The notes under the pieces were generated by a model. That model had not been told where the DNA came from, ran no database searches, and saw only the letters and a list, made by a program, of their open reading frames with translations. From CAWKKW01 sp963850345 (GTDB taxonomy: Bacteria > Acidobacteriota > Terriglobia > Terriglobales > Acidobacteriaceae): a DNA stretch of 64,000 nucleotides. The position numbers and the translations under genes are program-made. The stretch is from contig CAWKKW010000005.1 in NCBI GenBank assembly GCA_963850345.1, positions 496,001 through 560,000 on the forward strand. The letters run 5' to 3'. This document shows positions 1 to 9,100 of this stretch, piece after piece; the first letter of the stretch is position 1; each line of letters begins with the position of its first letter.

Positions 1-1
1 G

Positions 2-370
2 AAGATCTCGGGATTTGGCCATCGGGTGTACAAAACGGAAGATCCTCGCGCCACGCACCTGCGCAAGATGTCAGAGAATCTGGGCCGTTCTAAAGGCGAC
101 GCCAAGTGGTTTGAGATGTCGCGACAGATTGAACTCTTTGTCTTGGCGGAAAAAAAGCTGAACGCGAACGTAGATTTTTATTCGGCGTCGACCTACACCA
201 CGCTCGGCATCGACCTCGACCTGTTTACGCCCATCTTCGCGGTGAGCCGTATCGCAGGCTGGGCTGCGCACGTGATCGAACAGCTCGACGACAACCGGCT
301 GATTCGCCCGCGTGCCGAGTACATCGGCCCGGAATATCCGGCGCCGTACATCCCCATGCAGAGCCGTTAA
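2..370 (+). CDS. gltA: Citrate synthase, C-terminal part (cut by window edge)
   Basis: This is the C-terminal ~122 residues of a citrate/2-methylcitrate synthase, which condenses acetyl-CoA (or propionyl-CoA) with oxaloacetate. The frame is open from base 2 and reads KISGFGHRVYK at once; the His in GFGHRVYK and the Asp in NVDFYSA are the family's conserved active-site residues. The end (EYIGPEYPAPYIPMQSR) is typical of the short, Gram-positive-like type II enzymes. A strong hairpin follows the stop. I cannot separate citrate from methylcitrate synthase from this part alone. The upstream two thirds of the gene lie outside the window. Confidence 0.9.
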   Translation, partial: KISGFGHRVYKTEDPRATHLRKMSENLGRSKGDAKWFEMSRQIELFVLAEKKLNANVDFYSASTYTTLGIDLDLFTPIFAVSRIAGWAAHVIEQLDDNRLIRPRAEYIGPEYPAPYIPMQSR

Positions 371-375
371 CGAGA

Positions 376-439
376 GCAGTCTCCGGCCGGCTTCTCTGGA
401 AAGCTGTCCAGATGAATGTCGGCCGGCCTTGGAGACTGC
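376..439. terminator. Long hairpin between citrate synthase and DinB-like gene
   Basis: Arms GCAGTCTCC+GGCCGGC (376-391) and GCCGGCC+GGAGACTGC (422-439) pair over 16 bp with a two-base TT bulge and a 30-base loop. It begins 5 bases after the citrate synthase stop and ends 14 bases before the stop of the convergent DinB-like gene, the right place for a shared terminator. There is no T-run on either side, so it may act as an RNA-stabilising or Rho-assisted end rather than a classical intrinsic terminator. Confidence 0.55.
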
Positions 440-452
440 CCCGTTTCAGGAT

Positions 453-1007
453 CTACATGTTGGTGCGACTGGCCGGGGGCACGATGCCATTCATGCGCAG
501 GTACTCGGCCATCTGGCCGTAGTGGTCCATCATGTGGGCGATACCGAACGAGGTCATGCCAGCCGGCGTCCCCGTTTTGGTCATCACGAACGCATTCTCG
601 GGCGTAATGGTAGCGATTGCTTTGTGAGCCATCGCGAGTGAATCCTTCAGGGCCTTGACGATGTCGGCTTTCGAGGTGAGCTTGTCCAGCGTGGCGGGGT
701 CAGTCGTATCGCCCGCGAAGGATGCCCAGAACTCGTAGTTCGCCTGTGCGACGTGTTTCACCTGCTGCCCAAAGGTACGAACTCCCTTGAATTCGCCGGC
801 GGAAGGCGCGTAGTCGTACTTGTCTTCCGGCATGGCTTCGGCAGCGGAGAGCAGTTCCTTCTCGATACCGCTGAGGAGCTTGTCGTAGGTAGAGGCGGGA
901 GTCATCTTGGTGCCGGGAGCGGGCCTATCCGCCTGGGCGAAGGAATGCGAGGGAATGGCCAGAAAGCTACAGAATGCGAGTGCAAGGATTGCGACTTTGA
1001 TCTTCAA
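453..1007 (-). CDS. Secreted DinB-fold protein
   Basis: A 184-residue protein of the DinB/YfiT four-helix-bundle superfamily, whose members bind a divalent metal through three His residues; some are thiol transferases, but most have no known role. The pattern is visible: a His in the helix ending QQVKHVAQANYEFW (H85) and a second pair in AHMMDHYGQMAEYLR (H158, H162). The N-terminus is a signal peptide (KIKVAILALAFCSFLAIPSHSFAQ), so it acts outside the cytoplasm, as is common in Acidobacteria. I place the start at a TTG preceded at 5 bases by GGAGG; upstream GTG and TTG codons are also possible. Substrate unknown. Confidence 0.8.
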   Translation of the reverse strand: MKIKVAILALAFCSFLAIPSHSFAQADRPAPGTKMTPASTYDKLLSGIEKELLSAAEAMPEDKYDYAPSAGEFKGVRTFGQQVKHVAQANYEFWASFAGDTTDPATLDKLTSKADIVKALKDSLAMAHKAIATITPENAFVMTKTGTPAGMTSFGIAHMMDHYGQMAEYLRMNGIVPPASRTNM

Positions 1008-1161
1008 CACGTCCTCCAATGGAATGGCTGAACAGCTGCGGCTGCAAGCCTAGCAGATTCTTTTGCTTTGCCCAATCTCGACTGCGTCAATTGTGACCAG
1101 AGGCGACGGCGGCGAGGTGAGCAGGCGAATCGACGTAGAATAGAGAAGGGAGATTGCGCCA

Positions 1162-2334
1162 GTGCGACGGGTGTACATGGATGCGAATGCAACGACACCT
1201 CTAATGCCTGAGGTGCTCGAAGCTATGCGCCCGTATTTCCTGGAGCAGTTCGGCAACGCATCTTCCATTCATTTTCACGGACAGCAGGCGCGCGCGGCGG
1301 TCGAGCAGGCGCGGGAGCAGGTGTCAAAGTTGCTGCATTGCAGGCCGGCGGAGATCGTCTTCACTAGCGGCGGCACAGAAGGCGATAATCTGGCGCTATT
1401 CGGCCTGGTTCGACCGGGCGATCACCTAATCACGAGCTCTATCGAACATCACGCCGTTCTCCACGCCGCCGAAAGGCTTGCGGAGCGAGGCGCAACGGTG
1501 ACGTTCCTACCAGTTTCCTCTGAAGGGGTTGTCGATCCCGAGGAGGTGCGGCGCGCGATTCGGCCGGAGACCAAGCTGATCAGCCTGATGATGGCGAACA
1601 ACGAGACCGGGGCCATTCAGCCAGTCGAGGCCGTGGGCCGGATCGCTGCCGAGGCGGACGTCTATTTTCACGTGGACGCAGTGCAGGCGGCCGGCAAATT
1701 GCCCATGGACGTGAAGGCGATCGGTTGCGACCTGCTCACCATCTCCGGCCACAAGATGCACGGGCCGCAAGGGACTGGGGCGTTGTTTGTACGGCGGGGC
1801 ACCCGCATTGAGCCGCTCTTTTTCGGTGGTTCGCATGAACGCCAGCGTCGTGCCGGAACGGAAAACCTGCCCGGCATCGTGGGATTGGGCCGGGCTGCGG
1901 AACTGGCAAACGGTGCGCTGCTGTCTGGAGTGCCTGAGAAAGTAGCGGCACTGCGCGATCGGCTGGAAGCGGGGATTCTGGAGCGAGTGGATGAGGCCGG
2001 AGTGAACAGCGGGTCGGCGGCGCGAGTGCCCAACACTGCGAATCTCTGGTTCGATCACCTCGAAGGGGAGGCCCTGGTCATCGCTCTCGACCTGAAGGGT
2101 TTGGCAGTTTCGGGCGGATCAGCCTGCCAGTCCGGCTCTACCGAGCCATCCCACGTCCTGTTGGCGATGGGTGTGTCTCCCGAACGAGCGCGTGCCAGTT
2201 TGCGGTTCAGCTTGACCAAGGATGCAACCGACGCGGATGTGGACTTTGCGCTCGCACTCGTGCCCGCAGCAGTGAGCCGATTGCGCGAGCTCTCCCCCAC
2301 ATACTCGAGACGGACAGCCGTCGTTGCCGGCTAA
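1162..2334 (+). CDS. iscS: Cysteine desulfurase (NifS/IscS/YrvO type)
   Basis: A PLP enzyme that removes sulfur from L-cysteine as an enzyme-bound persulfide. Lys198 in SGHKMHGPQG is the expected Schiff-base lysine, and Cys322 in the mobile loop SGGSACQSGSTEPSHVL is the catalytic cysteine. Other family blocks present are MDANATTPLMPEV, FTSGGTEGDNLAL and RRAGTENLPGIVG. The start is GTG with GAAGGG upstream; an ATG five codons later is an alternative. The 3' end runs up to and possibly into the mnmA gene, and this pairing recalls the Bacillus yrvO-mnmA unit, so this enzyme probably supplies sulfur for tRNA thiolation, possibly besides Fe-S cluster assembly. No iscU/sufU or iscR lies next to it in the window. 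Confidence 0.95.
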   Translation: MRRVYMDANATTPLMPEVLEAMRPYFLEQFGNASSIHFHGQQARAAVEQAREQVSKLLHCRPAEIVFTSGGTEGDNLALFGLVRPGDHLITSSIEHHAVLHAAERLAERGATVTFLPVSSEGVVDPEEVRRAIRPETKLISLMMANNETGAIQPVEAVGRIAAEADVYFHVDAVQAAGKLPMDVKAIGCDLLTISGHKMHGPQGTGALFVRRGTRIEPLFFGGSHERQRRAGTENLPGIVGLGRAAELANGALLSGVPEKVAALRDRLEAGILERVDEAGVNSGSAARVPNTANLWFDHLEGEALVIALDLKGLAVSGGSACQSGSTEPSHVLLAMGVSPERARASLRFSLTKDATDADVDFALALVPAAVSRLRELSPTYSRRTAVVAG

Positions 2335-2356
2335 TTACGAACCAACTGGACACTCA

Positions 2357-3487
2357 ATGCAGCCGATGTCTGACAAGTCGATGAACGGCACCGTGGCCAT
2401 TGCCATGTCGGGAGGAGTGGATTCGTCCACAGTCGCGGCCATGCTGAAAGCGGAGGGCTATGAGTTGATCGGCCTCACGCTTCAGCTTTGGAACCAGCGG
2501 CGACTTGCCGGCAAGGAAGGAATGCCGGAACAGGTGCAGGGCCGCTGCTGTTCCATTGACGATGTCTATGACGCGCGCCATGTCGCTCGCCTACTGGAGA
2601 TTCCCTACTACGTGGTGAATCAGGAAGAGCGCTTCGAGCGCGATGTGGTGCGGCCTTTCGTCAACGAATACCTGGCTGGGCGAACTCCGATTCCATGTTC
2701 GCTGTGCAATAACCACTTGAAGTTTGACCAGTTGCTGCTGACTGCGCGCCAGATCGGTGCGGACAGGATCGCCACCGGACATTACGCTCGAAACGACTTT
2801 GATCCGGCGCGCGGTCGCTGGATTCTCAAGCGCCCTGCGGACACCAGCAAGGATCAGACCTACTTCCTGTTTGGCCTGACGCAGGAGCAGTTATCGCGCA
2901 CGCTGTTTCCGCTGGGAGGGCACACCAAGCCTCAGGTCAGGGAAATCGCACACGCGCACGGACTGGCGCTGGCCAACAAGCCTGACTCGCAGGAGATCTG
3001 TTTCATTCCCGGCGGCGACTACAAGAAGTTCATCAACGCATACCTTGAGGAGCAGGGCGAGGAAACTCCCAACACCAGCGGTGAACTGGTTGCCACCACC
3101 GGTGAGGTCGTAGGACATCACGAGGGAATTCATAACTTCACCGTAGGCCAGCGCAAGGGTCTCGGCGTGTCGTCTCCAGTACCGCTGTATGTGATCCAGA
3201 TTGACAGCGATAAGAATCGCGTGACCGTGGGGCACGAGCCTGACCTGGCGATGCGTTCGATGCGGGTGGGACAATTGAACTGGGTGTCGATACCGCGGCT
3301 GGACGGCTCAATGCGCGTGAAGATCAAGATTCGACATCGGCATGAGCCGGCTTCAGGGACGATCGAAATGTTGGGGAGTGGAGAGGTGCTGGCGACCTTT
3401 GACGAGCCGGCTCGTGCGATCACACCGGGACAAGCGGCGGTTTTCTACGATGAAGACGAAGTGGTAGGCGGCGGCTGGATCGCCTGA
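2357..3487 (+). CDS. mnmA: tRNA-specific 2-thiouridylase MnmA
   Basis: Adds sulfur to U34 of Lys, Glu and Gln tRNAs using ATP and persulfide sulfur from a cysteine desulfurase. The PP-loop SGGVDSS is near residue 18. The two catalytic cysteines are present: C117 in PCSLCNNHLKF (nucleophile) and C215 in DSQEICFIPGG. The GHYAR and KDQTYFL blocks and the C-terminal beta-barrel are also there. I chose the first ATG (MQPMSDKSMNGTV); the frame stays open upstream to a TTG at 2324, which would overlap the cysteine desulfurase by 11 bases, and ATGs at 2366 and 2381 are also possible because no strong ribosome site picks one. Length (376 residues) is normal. Confidence 0.95.
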   Translation: MQPMSDKSMNGTVAIAMSGGVDSSTVAAMLKAEGYELIGLTLQLWNQRRLAGKEGMPEQVQGRCCSIDDVYDARHVARLLEIPYYVVNQEERFERDVVRPFVNEYLAGRTPIPCSLCNNHLKFDQLLLTARQIGADRIATGHYARNDFDPARGRWILKRPADTSKDQTYFLFGLTQEQLSRTLFPLGGHTKPQVREIAHAHGLALANKPDSQEICFIPGGDYKKFINAYLEEQGEETPNTSGELVATTGEVVGHHEGIHNFTVGQRKGLGVSSPVPLYVIQIDSDKNRVTVGHEPDLAMRSMRVGQLNWVSIPRLDGSMRVKIKIRHRHEPASGTIEMLGSGEVLATFDEPARAITPGQAAVFYDEDEVVGGGWIA

Positions 3488-3531
3488 TCGGCCGCCTGGC
3501 CTAATCCATTTCTGGTAGTAGATACGAGAAT

Positions 3532-4044
3532 CTAGACGAACAAATCTTCGTCTTCGCGCACGTGATTGGTGCCACTCTTCTTACGCAAAACATCGAATCC
3601 GACGCGAATGCCGTTCAGCACACCGTGGATCTGGCGAAGGGGAATTGAAATGCCATCCTGAATGGCGGTAGTGGCGTGGACGACTCCATTGAGTGTGCCG
3701 GTGACCATCTCGTCGACTCGCGACGCCTGGCCACGGGTTTTGTCTACTACGTCGTCGACTGCCACACGAATGTGCTCCGCCTCTTGTCGGAGAACGTTGG
3801 TGGTGGCGACCAAATTATCCGAAACGACCTTGATCTTCGGAGTAAGTTCGTCAACCAGTTTGCGCGAGGCTGCAATCGCGGGCAGCAGGTGAACGCTTGC
3901 TTCATCGAGCAGGCCCTCGATCTTCTTCTTCATTTTGAGAAGACCGAGGGCCATGCCCAGCAGAATGCCGGCTTGGAGCAGCACGCCAAGCGCCGTAGCG
4001 GCCGTGAAGATCGTAAACAGTGTGGATGAAGTGTCGGATTGCAT
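3532..4044 (-). CDS. Membrane-anchored DUF948-like protein
   Basis: A 170-residue protein with one N-terminal membrane helix (TLFTIFTAATALGVLLQAGILLGMALGLL) followed by a long helical, probably coiled-coil region. It resembles the DUF948 group of small membrane-tethered helical proteins with general-stress YtxH partners; the family match is from composition and neighbours, not a decisive motif. It lies 51 bases after the YtxH-like gene on the same strand, so the two are likely co-transcribed. The end is acidic (REDEDLFV). Function unknown; a structural or stress role at the inner membrane is the likeliest guess. Confidence 0.65.
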   Translation of the reverse strand: MQSDTSSTLFTIFTAATALGVLLQAGILLGMALGLLKMKKKIEGLLDEASVHLLPAIAASRKLVDELTPKIKVVSDNLVATTNVLRQEAEHIRVAVDDVVDKTRGQASRVDEMVTGTLNGVVHATTAIQDGISIPLRQIHGVLNGIRVGFDVLRKKSGTNHVREDEDLFV

Positions 4045-4095
4045 GGTAATCGCTGCTCTCAGTCGGATTTATGGGATTGAGGATCAGACCGAAAT

Positions 4096-4512
4096 CTACG
4101 GAGTGGTTGTAGTCGGCGTCGTCGGGTTTGGGCCTGCTGACGTCGTCTGATACGCCTGCTTGCCTGCATCCACAGCCGCGGAGACACGCCCGGTTTGCTC
4201 GTTAACAAACTGCTTACCCTGGTTGACGAAGTCATCCCACTGCGCACGTCCGCGATCGACAACGTCCTTGCTCTTGTCGACATACTCGGCCGCCTGGGTC
4301 TTGCCGCGATCGACCAGAGTGCCGACCTGATCGGCCGCTTCACGCGAGCGCTGCTTGAGGTACTCTGTGCCTTCGCGGGCACCCGTAGCTAACTCCTCGC
4401 GGGTTTCACGACCCGATTTCGGGGCATAAAGAACACCGATCAAGGCGCCTAAGCCCAGACCCGCAACGAACCAGCTGAATCCACTTCCCTGCTTCTCTTC
4501 TGTTTCTGTCAT
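4096..4512 (-). CDS. YtxH-domain general stress protein
   Basis: A 138-residue protein that starts with a Gly-rich membrane helix (FSWFVAGLGLGALIGVLYAPKSGRETR), the hallmark of the YtxH family (Gly-zipper helix, then APKSG, then Arg/Glu). The rest is an amphipathic helical tail with Lys/Glu/Gln repeats, ending in a low-complexity Thr/Pro tail (NPTTPTTTTP). The start is fixed by AAGGAG seven bases upstream of the ATG. First gene of a two-gene minus-strand unit. YtxH proteins are induced by general stress in Bacillus; the function is not known. Confidence 0.8.
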   Translation of the reverse strand: MTETEEKQGSGFSWFVAGLGLGALIGVLYAPKSGRETREELATGAREGTEYLKQRSREAADQVGTLVDRGKTQAAEYVDKSKDVVDRGRAQWDDFVNQGKQFVNEQTGRVSAAVDAGKQAYQTTSAGPNPTTPTTTTP

Positions 4513-4840
4513 AGGTAATCTCCTTCAAATCCTGGAAGCTTTGCCGGAAAACCGGGAAAGGCTATAAAACTCTCGTGAGGCCGAATATCCGTCCTCAGGG
4601 TTATAGATGCCCTCCTTGACACTCGTGCTGCCATCAAATCGGGTGGAAGTTGGAAGTTCAGTACCAGCATAGACCGCAACCCCCTTTTGTTCCAGTTCGT
4701 TAGCTTTCCGCAAATCGTCATAAACCACGAAGAAAGCGCGAAGAGGAATTGTGACTAAGTGGACTGGAAATGCGTCTCTTACTACAGCGAGAGACGGAGA
4801 ATTGCATCCGTTCCGCCAACAAGAGGACCGAAGAGGACAC
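4513..4840. other. Divergent intergenic region upstream of YtxH and BON genes
   Basis: 328 bases between two divergently read genes, so promoters for both must lie here. I see no convincing -35/-10 pair and no conserved RNA. Open frames crossing it lack a ribosome site and do not look like proteins. The only clear signals are the ribosome sites at each edge (GAAGGAG for the minus gene, AAGAGGAC for the plus gene). Confidence 0.4.
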
Positions 4841-6028
4841 ATGCGAACAACAAACAACTGGATGACTGCACGCGGATTGGGAACAAGCCTGGTCGCGATT
4901 GCCCTGCTGACGGGGGCTGGCTGCAATAAGCAGAATTCGGCGACGAACCCGGCAGAGACCAGGACGGACCAACAGGTAGCGAACGATATTCAGTCGAAGA
5001 TCAATGGGGAGTCGGCGCTTACCGGACAGAACATTCAGGTTGGCGTTCAAAATGGCGTTGCTACCCTGAATGGCGCGGTGAGTGACAATGCCTCCCGTTC
5101 CCTGGCCGCGAATGATGCCGGAACTGTTTCGGGAGTGAAGACGGTCATCAACAATCTCACGGTTCAGGCGCAGGCTGACAATCAGCCCGCGGTAGCCGCT
5201 CCGGTCCCAGTTCAAAAGCCGACCGCATCGCGAGAAGACCGGGAGCAAGCGCGCAGGGAACGTCGACAGGAAGAGCGCGCGGCCAATGGTCACAGGACTC
5301 GCGACGGCCACAACGACCGCAATCAGCAGAATGATCAACAAGCCCAGCAAGGGGAGCAGGCGCCTCCTCCTCAACCAGCGCCACAAGAGCAGGTGCAGCT
5401 CGTGCCTCCGCCGTCGCAGGCTCGTCCAAGGCCAGTAGCAAAGACGGTGACCATCGAGCCCGGAACGGTGGTTCCGGTACGGGTGACAGAGTCGTTGGAC
5501 TCGGCGCACACGCAGCCCAATGACGTCTTCCATGGGTCCCTTGCGGGCGACCTGATCGTGGACGGGATGGTGGCGATTCCGCAGGGCTCCCCGATTGTCG
5601 GGAAAGTTGTGGATGCCAAGGATGCAGCGCATTTCAGAGGCAGTTCCCTGCTCTCGATCCAGGTCACGCAGTTGACCTCGCACGGACGCGGTATCCCTGT
5701 CACGACCGACGCTTATACCAAAGAGGGCAAGGGCCGCGGCCGCAATACGGCCGAGAAGACGGGCGGCGGTGCAGCACTGGGAGCGATCATCGGCGCGATT
5801 GCAGGCGGCGGCAAGGGCGCTGCGATTGGCGCGGCCGCTGGTGGCGGTATCGGCGCGGGCGCGAATGGCGTAACTCGCGGAGAACAGGTGCAGATTGATT
5901 CCGAATCGCTGGTGAACTTCAGACTGCAGTCGCCGGTCACCGTGACCACGTCTCAGACCGTTGGCGGACCGCGAACCTACAACAATGACAATAACGGCGA
6001 CGAGCCGCATCTGGATCGTCGTCAGTAG
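4841..6028 (+). CDS. BON-domain envelope protein with glycine zipper
   Basis: A 395-residue exported protein. It begins with a lipoprotein-like signal (ALLTGAGCNK; the lipobox is imperfect, with Gly at -3). A BON domain spans about residues 42-108 (DQQVANDIQSKING ... GVATLNGAVSD), a fold that binds phospholipid or peptidoglycan-associated partners. A low-complexity Arg/Glu/Gln/Pro linker follows, then a beta-rich stretch (EPGTVVPVRVTESLDSA) and a Gly/Ala-zipper (GGGAALGAIIGAIAGGGKGA) that can insert in membranes. I chose this ATG because AAGAGGAC precedes it; an earlier in-frame codon at 4751 has no such site. Probably an outer-membrane stress or integrity factor. Confidence 0.8.
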   Translation: MRTTNNWMTARGLGTSLVAIALLTGAGCNKQNSATNPAETRTDQQVANDIQSKINGESALTGQNIQVGVQNGVATLNGAVSDNASRSLAANDAGTVSGVKTVINNLTVQAQADNQPAVAAPVPVQKPTASREDREQARRERRQEERAANGHRTRDGHNDRNQQNDQQAQQGEQAPPPQPAPQEQVQLVPPPSQARPRPVAKTVTIEPGTVVPVRVTESLDSAHTQPNDVFHGSLAGDLIVDGMVAIPQGSPIVGKVVDAKDAAHFRGSSLLSIQVTQLTSHGRGIPVTTDAYTKEGKGRGRNTAEKTGGGAALGAIIGAIAGGGKGAAIGAAAGGGIGAGANGVTRGEQVQIDSESLVNFRLQSPVTVTTSQTVGGPRTYNNDNNGDEPHLDRRQ

Positions 6029-6096
6029 AAGCTGGTTGCCAGCGCGAGGCGGCGGGCGAGAACGAGCCTACTGGGTGATCGCCAGGCAAAAGAGAA

Positions 6097-6126
6097 GGGC
6101 CGCATTCGGAGGATCGAATGCGGCCC
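6097..6126. terminator. Bidirectional hairpin between convergent genes
   Basis: A perfect 12-bp stem GGGCCGCATTCG / CGAATGCGGCCC with loop GAGGAT sits between the ends of the BON gene (plus) and the S53 protease gene (minus). On the minus strand it is followed by TTCTCTTTT, on the plus strand by ATTTCGTT. It probably ends both transcripts, better on the minus strand. Confidence 0.75.
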
Positions 6127-6155
6127 ATTTCGTTGATACAGCCTTGCTGCTCGGC

Positions 6156-9100
6156 CTAGTTCACCACAACCGTGAAGCTCGAGGTAGCGGTAATCTTTCC
6201 GGTGCTGTCCACGCCGGACACGTTCACCGTGTAGGTGTCCGCGCTCGTGCCTGGGACTGGTGTGCCACCACCGGAGCCCTTGCTTCCGCTACCTCCGCCG
6301 CAACCCACTGCGGTGAGCACGGCGAAGAAGGCGAAGAGGCCAAGCATTGCACGCCAGCTGCGGCGGCGAGCCGGGATCCCAAAGAGCAGAACACAGGCCA
6401 GTACAGCGGTGCCACCGCCAGCCAACCAGCGGTTGGTGTTGGGATAGCTGACGGCAGCCGTGGTTGCGGCGGTCGTCGCGACTGTGATGGTCTTTGTCTG
6501 TGCTGCCGTGGCGCCGGAGGCAAACGTCACCGAACCTCCGGTGCACGTCGGCATATGCACGTCGCCGGTCTTAGTACCGACAACCGTGCAGGTGAGGGTA
6601 ACTGCACCGGTGAAACCGCCGACCGGCGTTACCGTGATCGTGGACGAAGCAGACCCGCCCGGAGCAATGGTTCCCGGAGTAGAGGCTGAGGCTGCCATCG
6701 AGAACGAGGACGAGATGGCAACGCTCGAGGCTGCCGAGGTCGACGTGGTGTAGTCCGAGTCGCCCAGGTAAACCGCTGTGAGGCTGTTATCGCCGATGGT
6801 CAGCCCTGCCGCTGTTCCCTGCAGAGTGAGGCTTGCTGTTCCCGCCGCGGGCGTTCCCGGAACGCCGGGAGTGCCGGTGATGGTGGAGGAGCCGATCTTC
6901 GTGGCTCCCGAGTAGAAGTCGACGTTCCCGGTCGGCGCTGGTCCGCTTACCGTAGTCGCAATGACCACGTTCAATGTCAGCGACGATGTTGCCGGAATCG
7001 CCTTCAAGGAAGGCGTCAGAGTTGTGGTCGTAGCACCCTGAGAGACCGTCACCACCGAAGCGGCAGAGGTAGAAGCCGTGAAGTTCCCGTCTCCTGCATA
7101 CACTGTGGTGATGTTGTTGGCTCCCAGGGCAAGTGCGCTGCCTGGGATGGTAGCGGTAGCGGTAGCAGCAGCCAGGGTTGTTGAGGTTCCCGCAGTGCCG
7201 GTCAGGGGAATCGTGGCCACCTTGGTCGTTCCTGCAAAGAAGTCAACGGAACCGCTCGGGCTGACGGTATGGGATTGCGTCGCAATCGTAACGGTCACAG
7301 GTACCGACTGCGACGGGAAGATAGCCGCAGTCGGCGGGGTGACCGCCGCAGTTGTAGTTCCCTTCGCGACGGTGACAACCGCGATCGAGGAAGTAGAAGC
7401 GGAGTAGTTGCCATCGCCGTTGTACACCACGGTGATGTTGTCAGCGCCGAGACCGAGGGTGCTGCCCTGAACGGTAACAGTCGCCGTGGCGGTTGCGGAG
7501 ACAGCCGACTTGAGCGATCCTGCAATGCCGTTCAAGGTCGCGGTGCCTACCTTGGTCGCGCCGGAGAAGAAGTCCACGGACCCGGTGGGAGCACCGCCCA
7601 CCGAAGAGGTGCTCAGCGTCGCTGACAGCTGGACCGATTCAGAAGGAAAGATGGTCGTGGGAGAAGCGGCGAGCGCCGAAACCGTGGCGGCCTTGGTGAT
7701 GTTGAATGCGACAGGGCCGTCGGTGCTGGGACCAAAGCTAAGATCGCCACTGTATGCAGCGCTCAGGCTATGGCTTCCGACCGGCAGGATGGTGGTGTCA
7801 TATTCCGCTACGCCGGTGCTGTTCAGGTTTTGGGTCGCGAGCGGTTTCGGGCCATCTGAGAATGTAGCCGTACCGGTTGCAATTCCATTCAACGTACCCG
7901 GAGGAGTGCTCGTGCCCGCAGGCTGAACGTACGCGGTGACGTCCGCACCATAGACATAGTTGCTGCCCGGCACAGCCGGTAAGCCGTTGATGTTGACGCC
8001 CAAGTTAGCCACGCTGGGTTCCTGCGTGACGGTCAACGTGATCGGCGGAGCCGAAACGCTTGAGCTGAAGATCGCATCTCCGCTGTAACGAGCCGTCACC
8101 TGGTAAGTGCCGCCGGGGAAGGTGCCGATCGAAGATCCAGACGGGATCGCTCCAGTGTTATCTAACGTGAAGAAGCCCTGGCTTCCGGTGTTGGGGACTG
8201 TGCTGGAGGTGAGGATCACGACATCGCCGGTAGGCGTACCGGAGGTAGCGGTAACCAGACCGTCGACCATGATCGGCGTGCCGTGAACTACGTTGAGAGC
8301 CGTCGTGCCGCCATTGAGTTGGAGAGTGGTAGTAGTGGAAGAAAGGACGACTGAGCTCCAGTCCGAGACGAGCGCGGTGATATCCACGCTGCCAAGGCCG
8401 GTCGCCAGATCGTAACCGAGGCCGGCATCATTTCCGGCAAGAAAACCGTTGATCCCGCAATCCTGGCTGCCAGAGTCGCAAGGAACCGAGTTGTCGCCGG
8501 TGGTGACGTCGTGAAATACGCCTGTCTTCGTTGCTGCCAATTCATAGAGCACGCTGTTGGCCTGCCCTAAGCGGGAGCCAACGGACTGACTGACCAGCGC
8601 CAGAATTCCGGCGAAGGCCGGTGCCGAGGTCGAGGTGCCGCCGAAGCCGTGAATAGTGGTGCCCGGAGTGATCAAGCCGTTGTTCAATGCGCAATCGTTA
8701 TCGCGGCAGACTGCCCACGCCGCAGAGTAGAAACCGTTGGACGCAAACAGCGAGACGTCGGGCACGTCGCGAACGGAATCCATGTTGACCTGTGCCTGGA
8801 GAGTCTGCAGTCCTCTCTGCCAGTAGGGCTTGGAGTAGACGTTGCTGGCGCCGCCGCCCGCGGCCAGAATGTTGCTTGCGCCGGTGCTGTCGAGGAAGGG
8901 CGAGTTCGCCGCAATGCCCGTGTTGGGCACAGTCGAATTGTTCCAGGGTTCCTCTGGAATCACGACACCGTTGACATTGATCGGAGCAATCACGGTTCCG
9001 AAGTAAGGTGGAGGATTGGTTGTGTTCGCAGCGGTGTCGACGTACTTGGAGAAGTTAGCTGTCAGATCGTCGAAGTCCGTTCCGCCAACTGCGACGTTGT

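Noticed and set aside
4718..6010. Minus-strand open frame of 430 codons opposite the BON gene
   Set aside because: Mirror frame of a GC-rich gene; Arg-rich, no family features, and the plus-strand protein has signal peptide and BON motifs.
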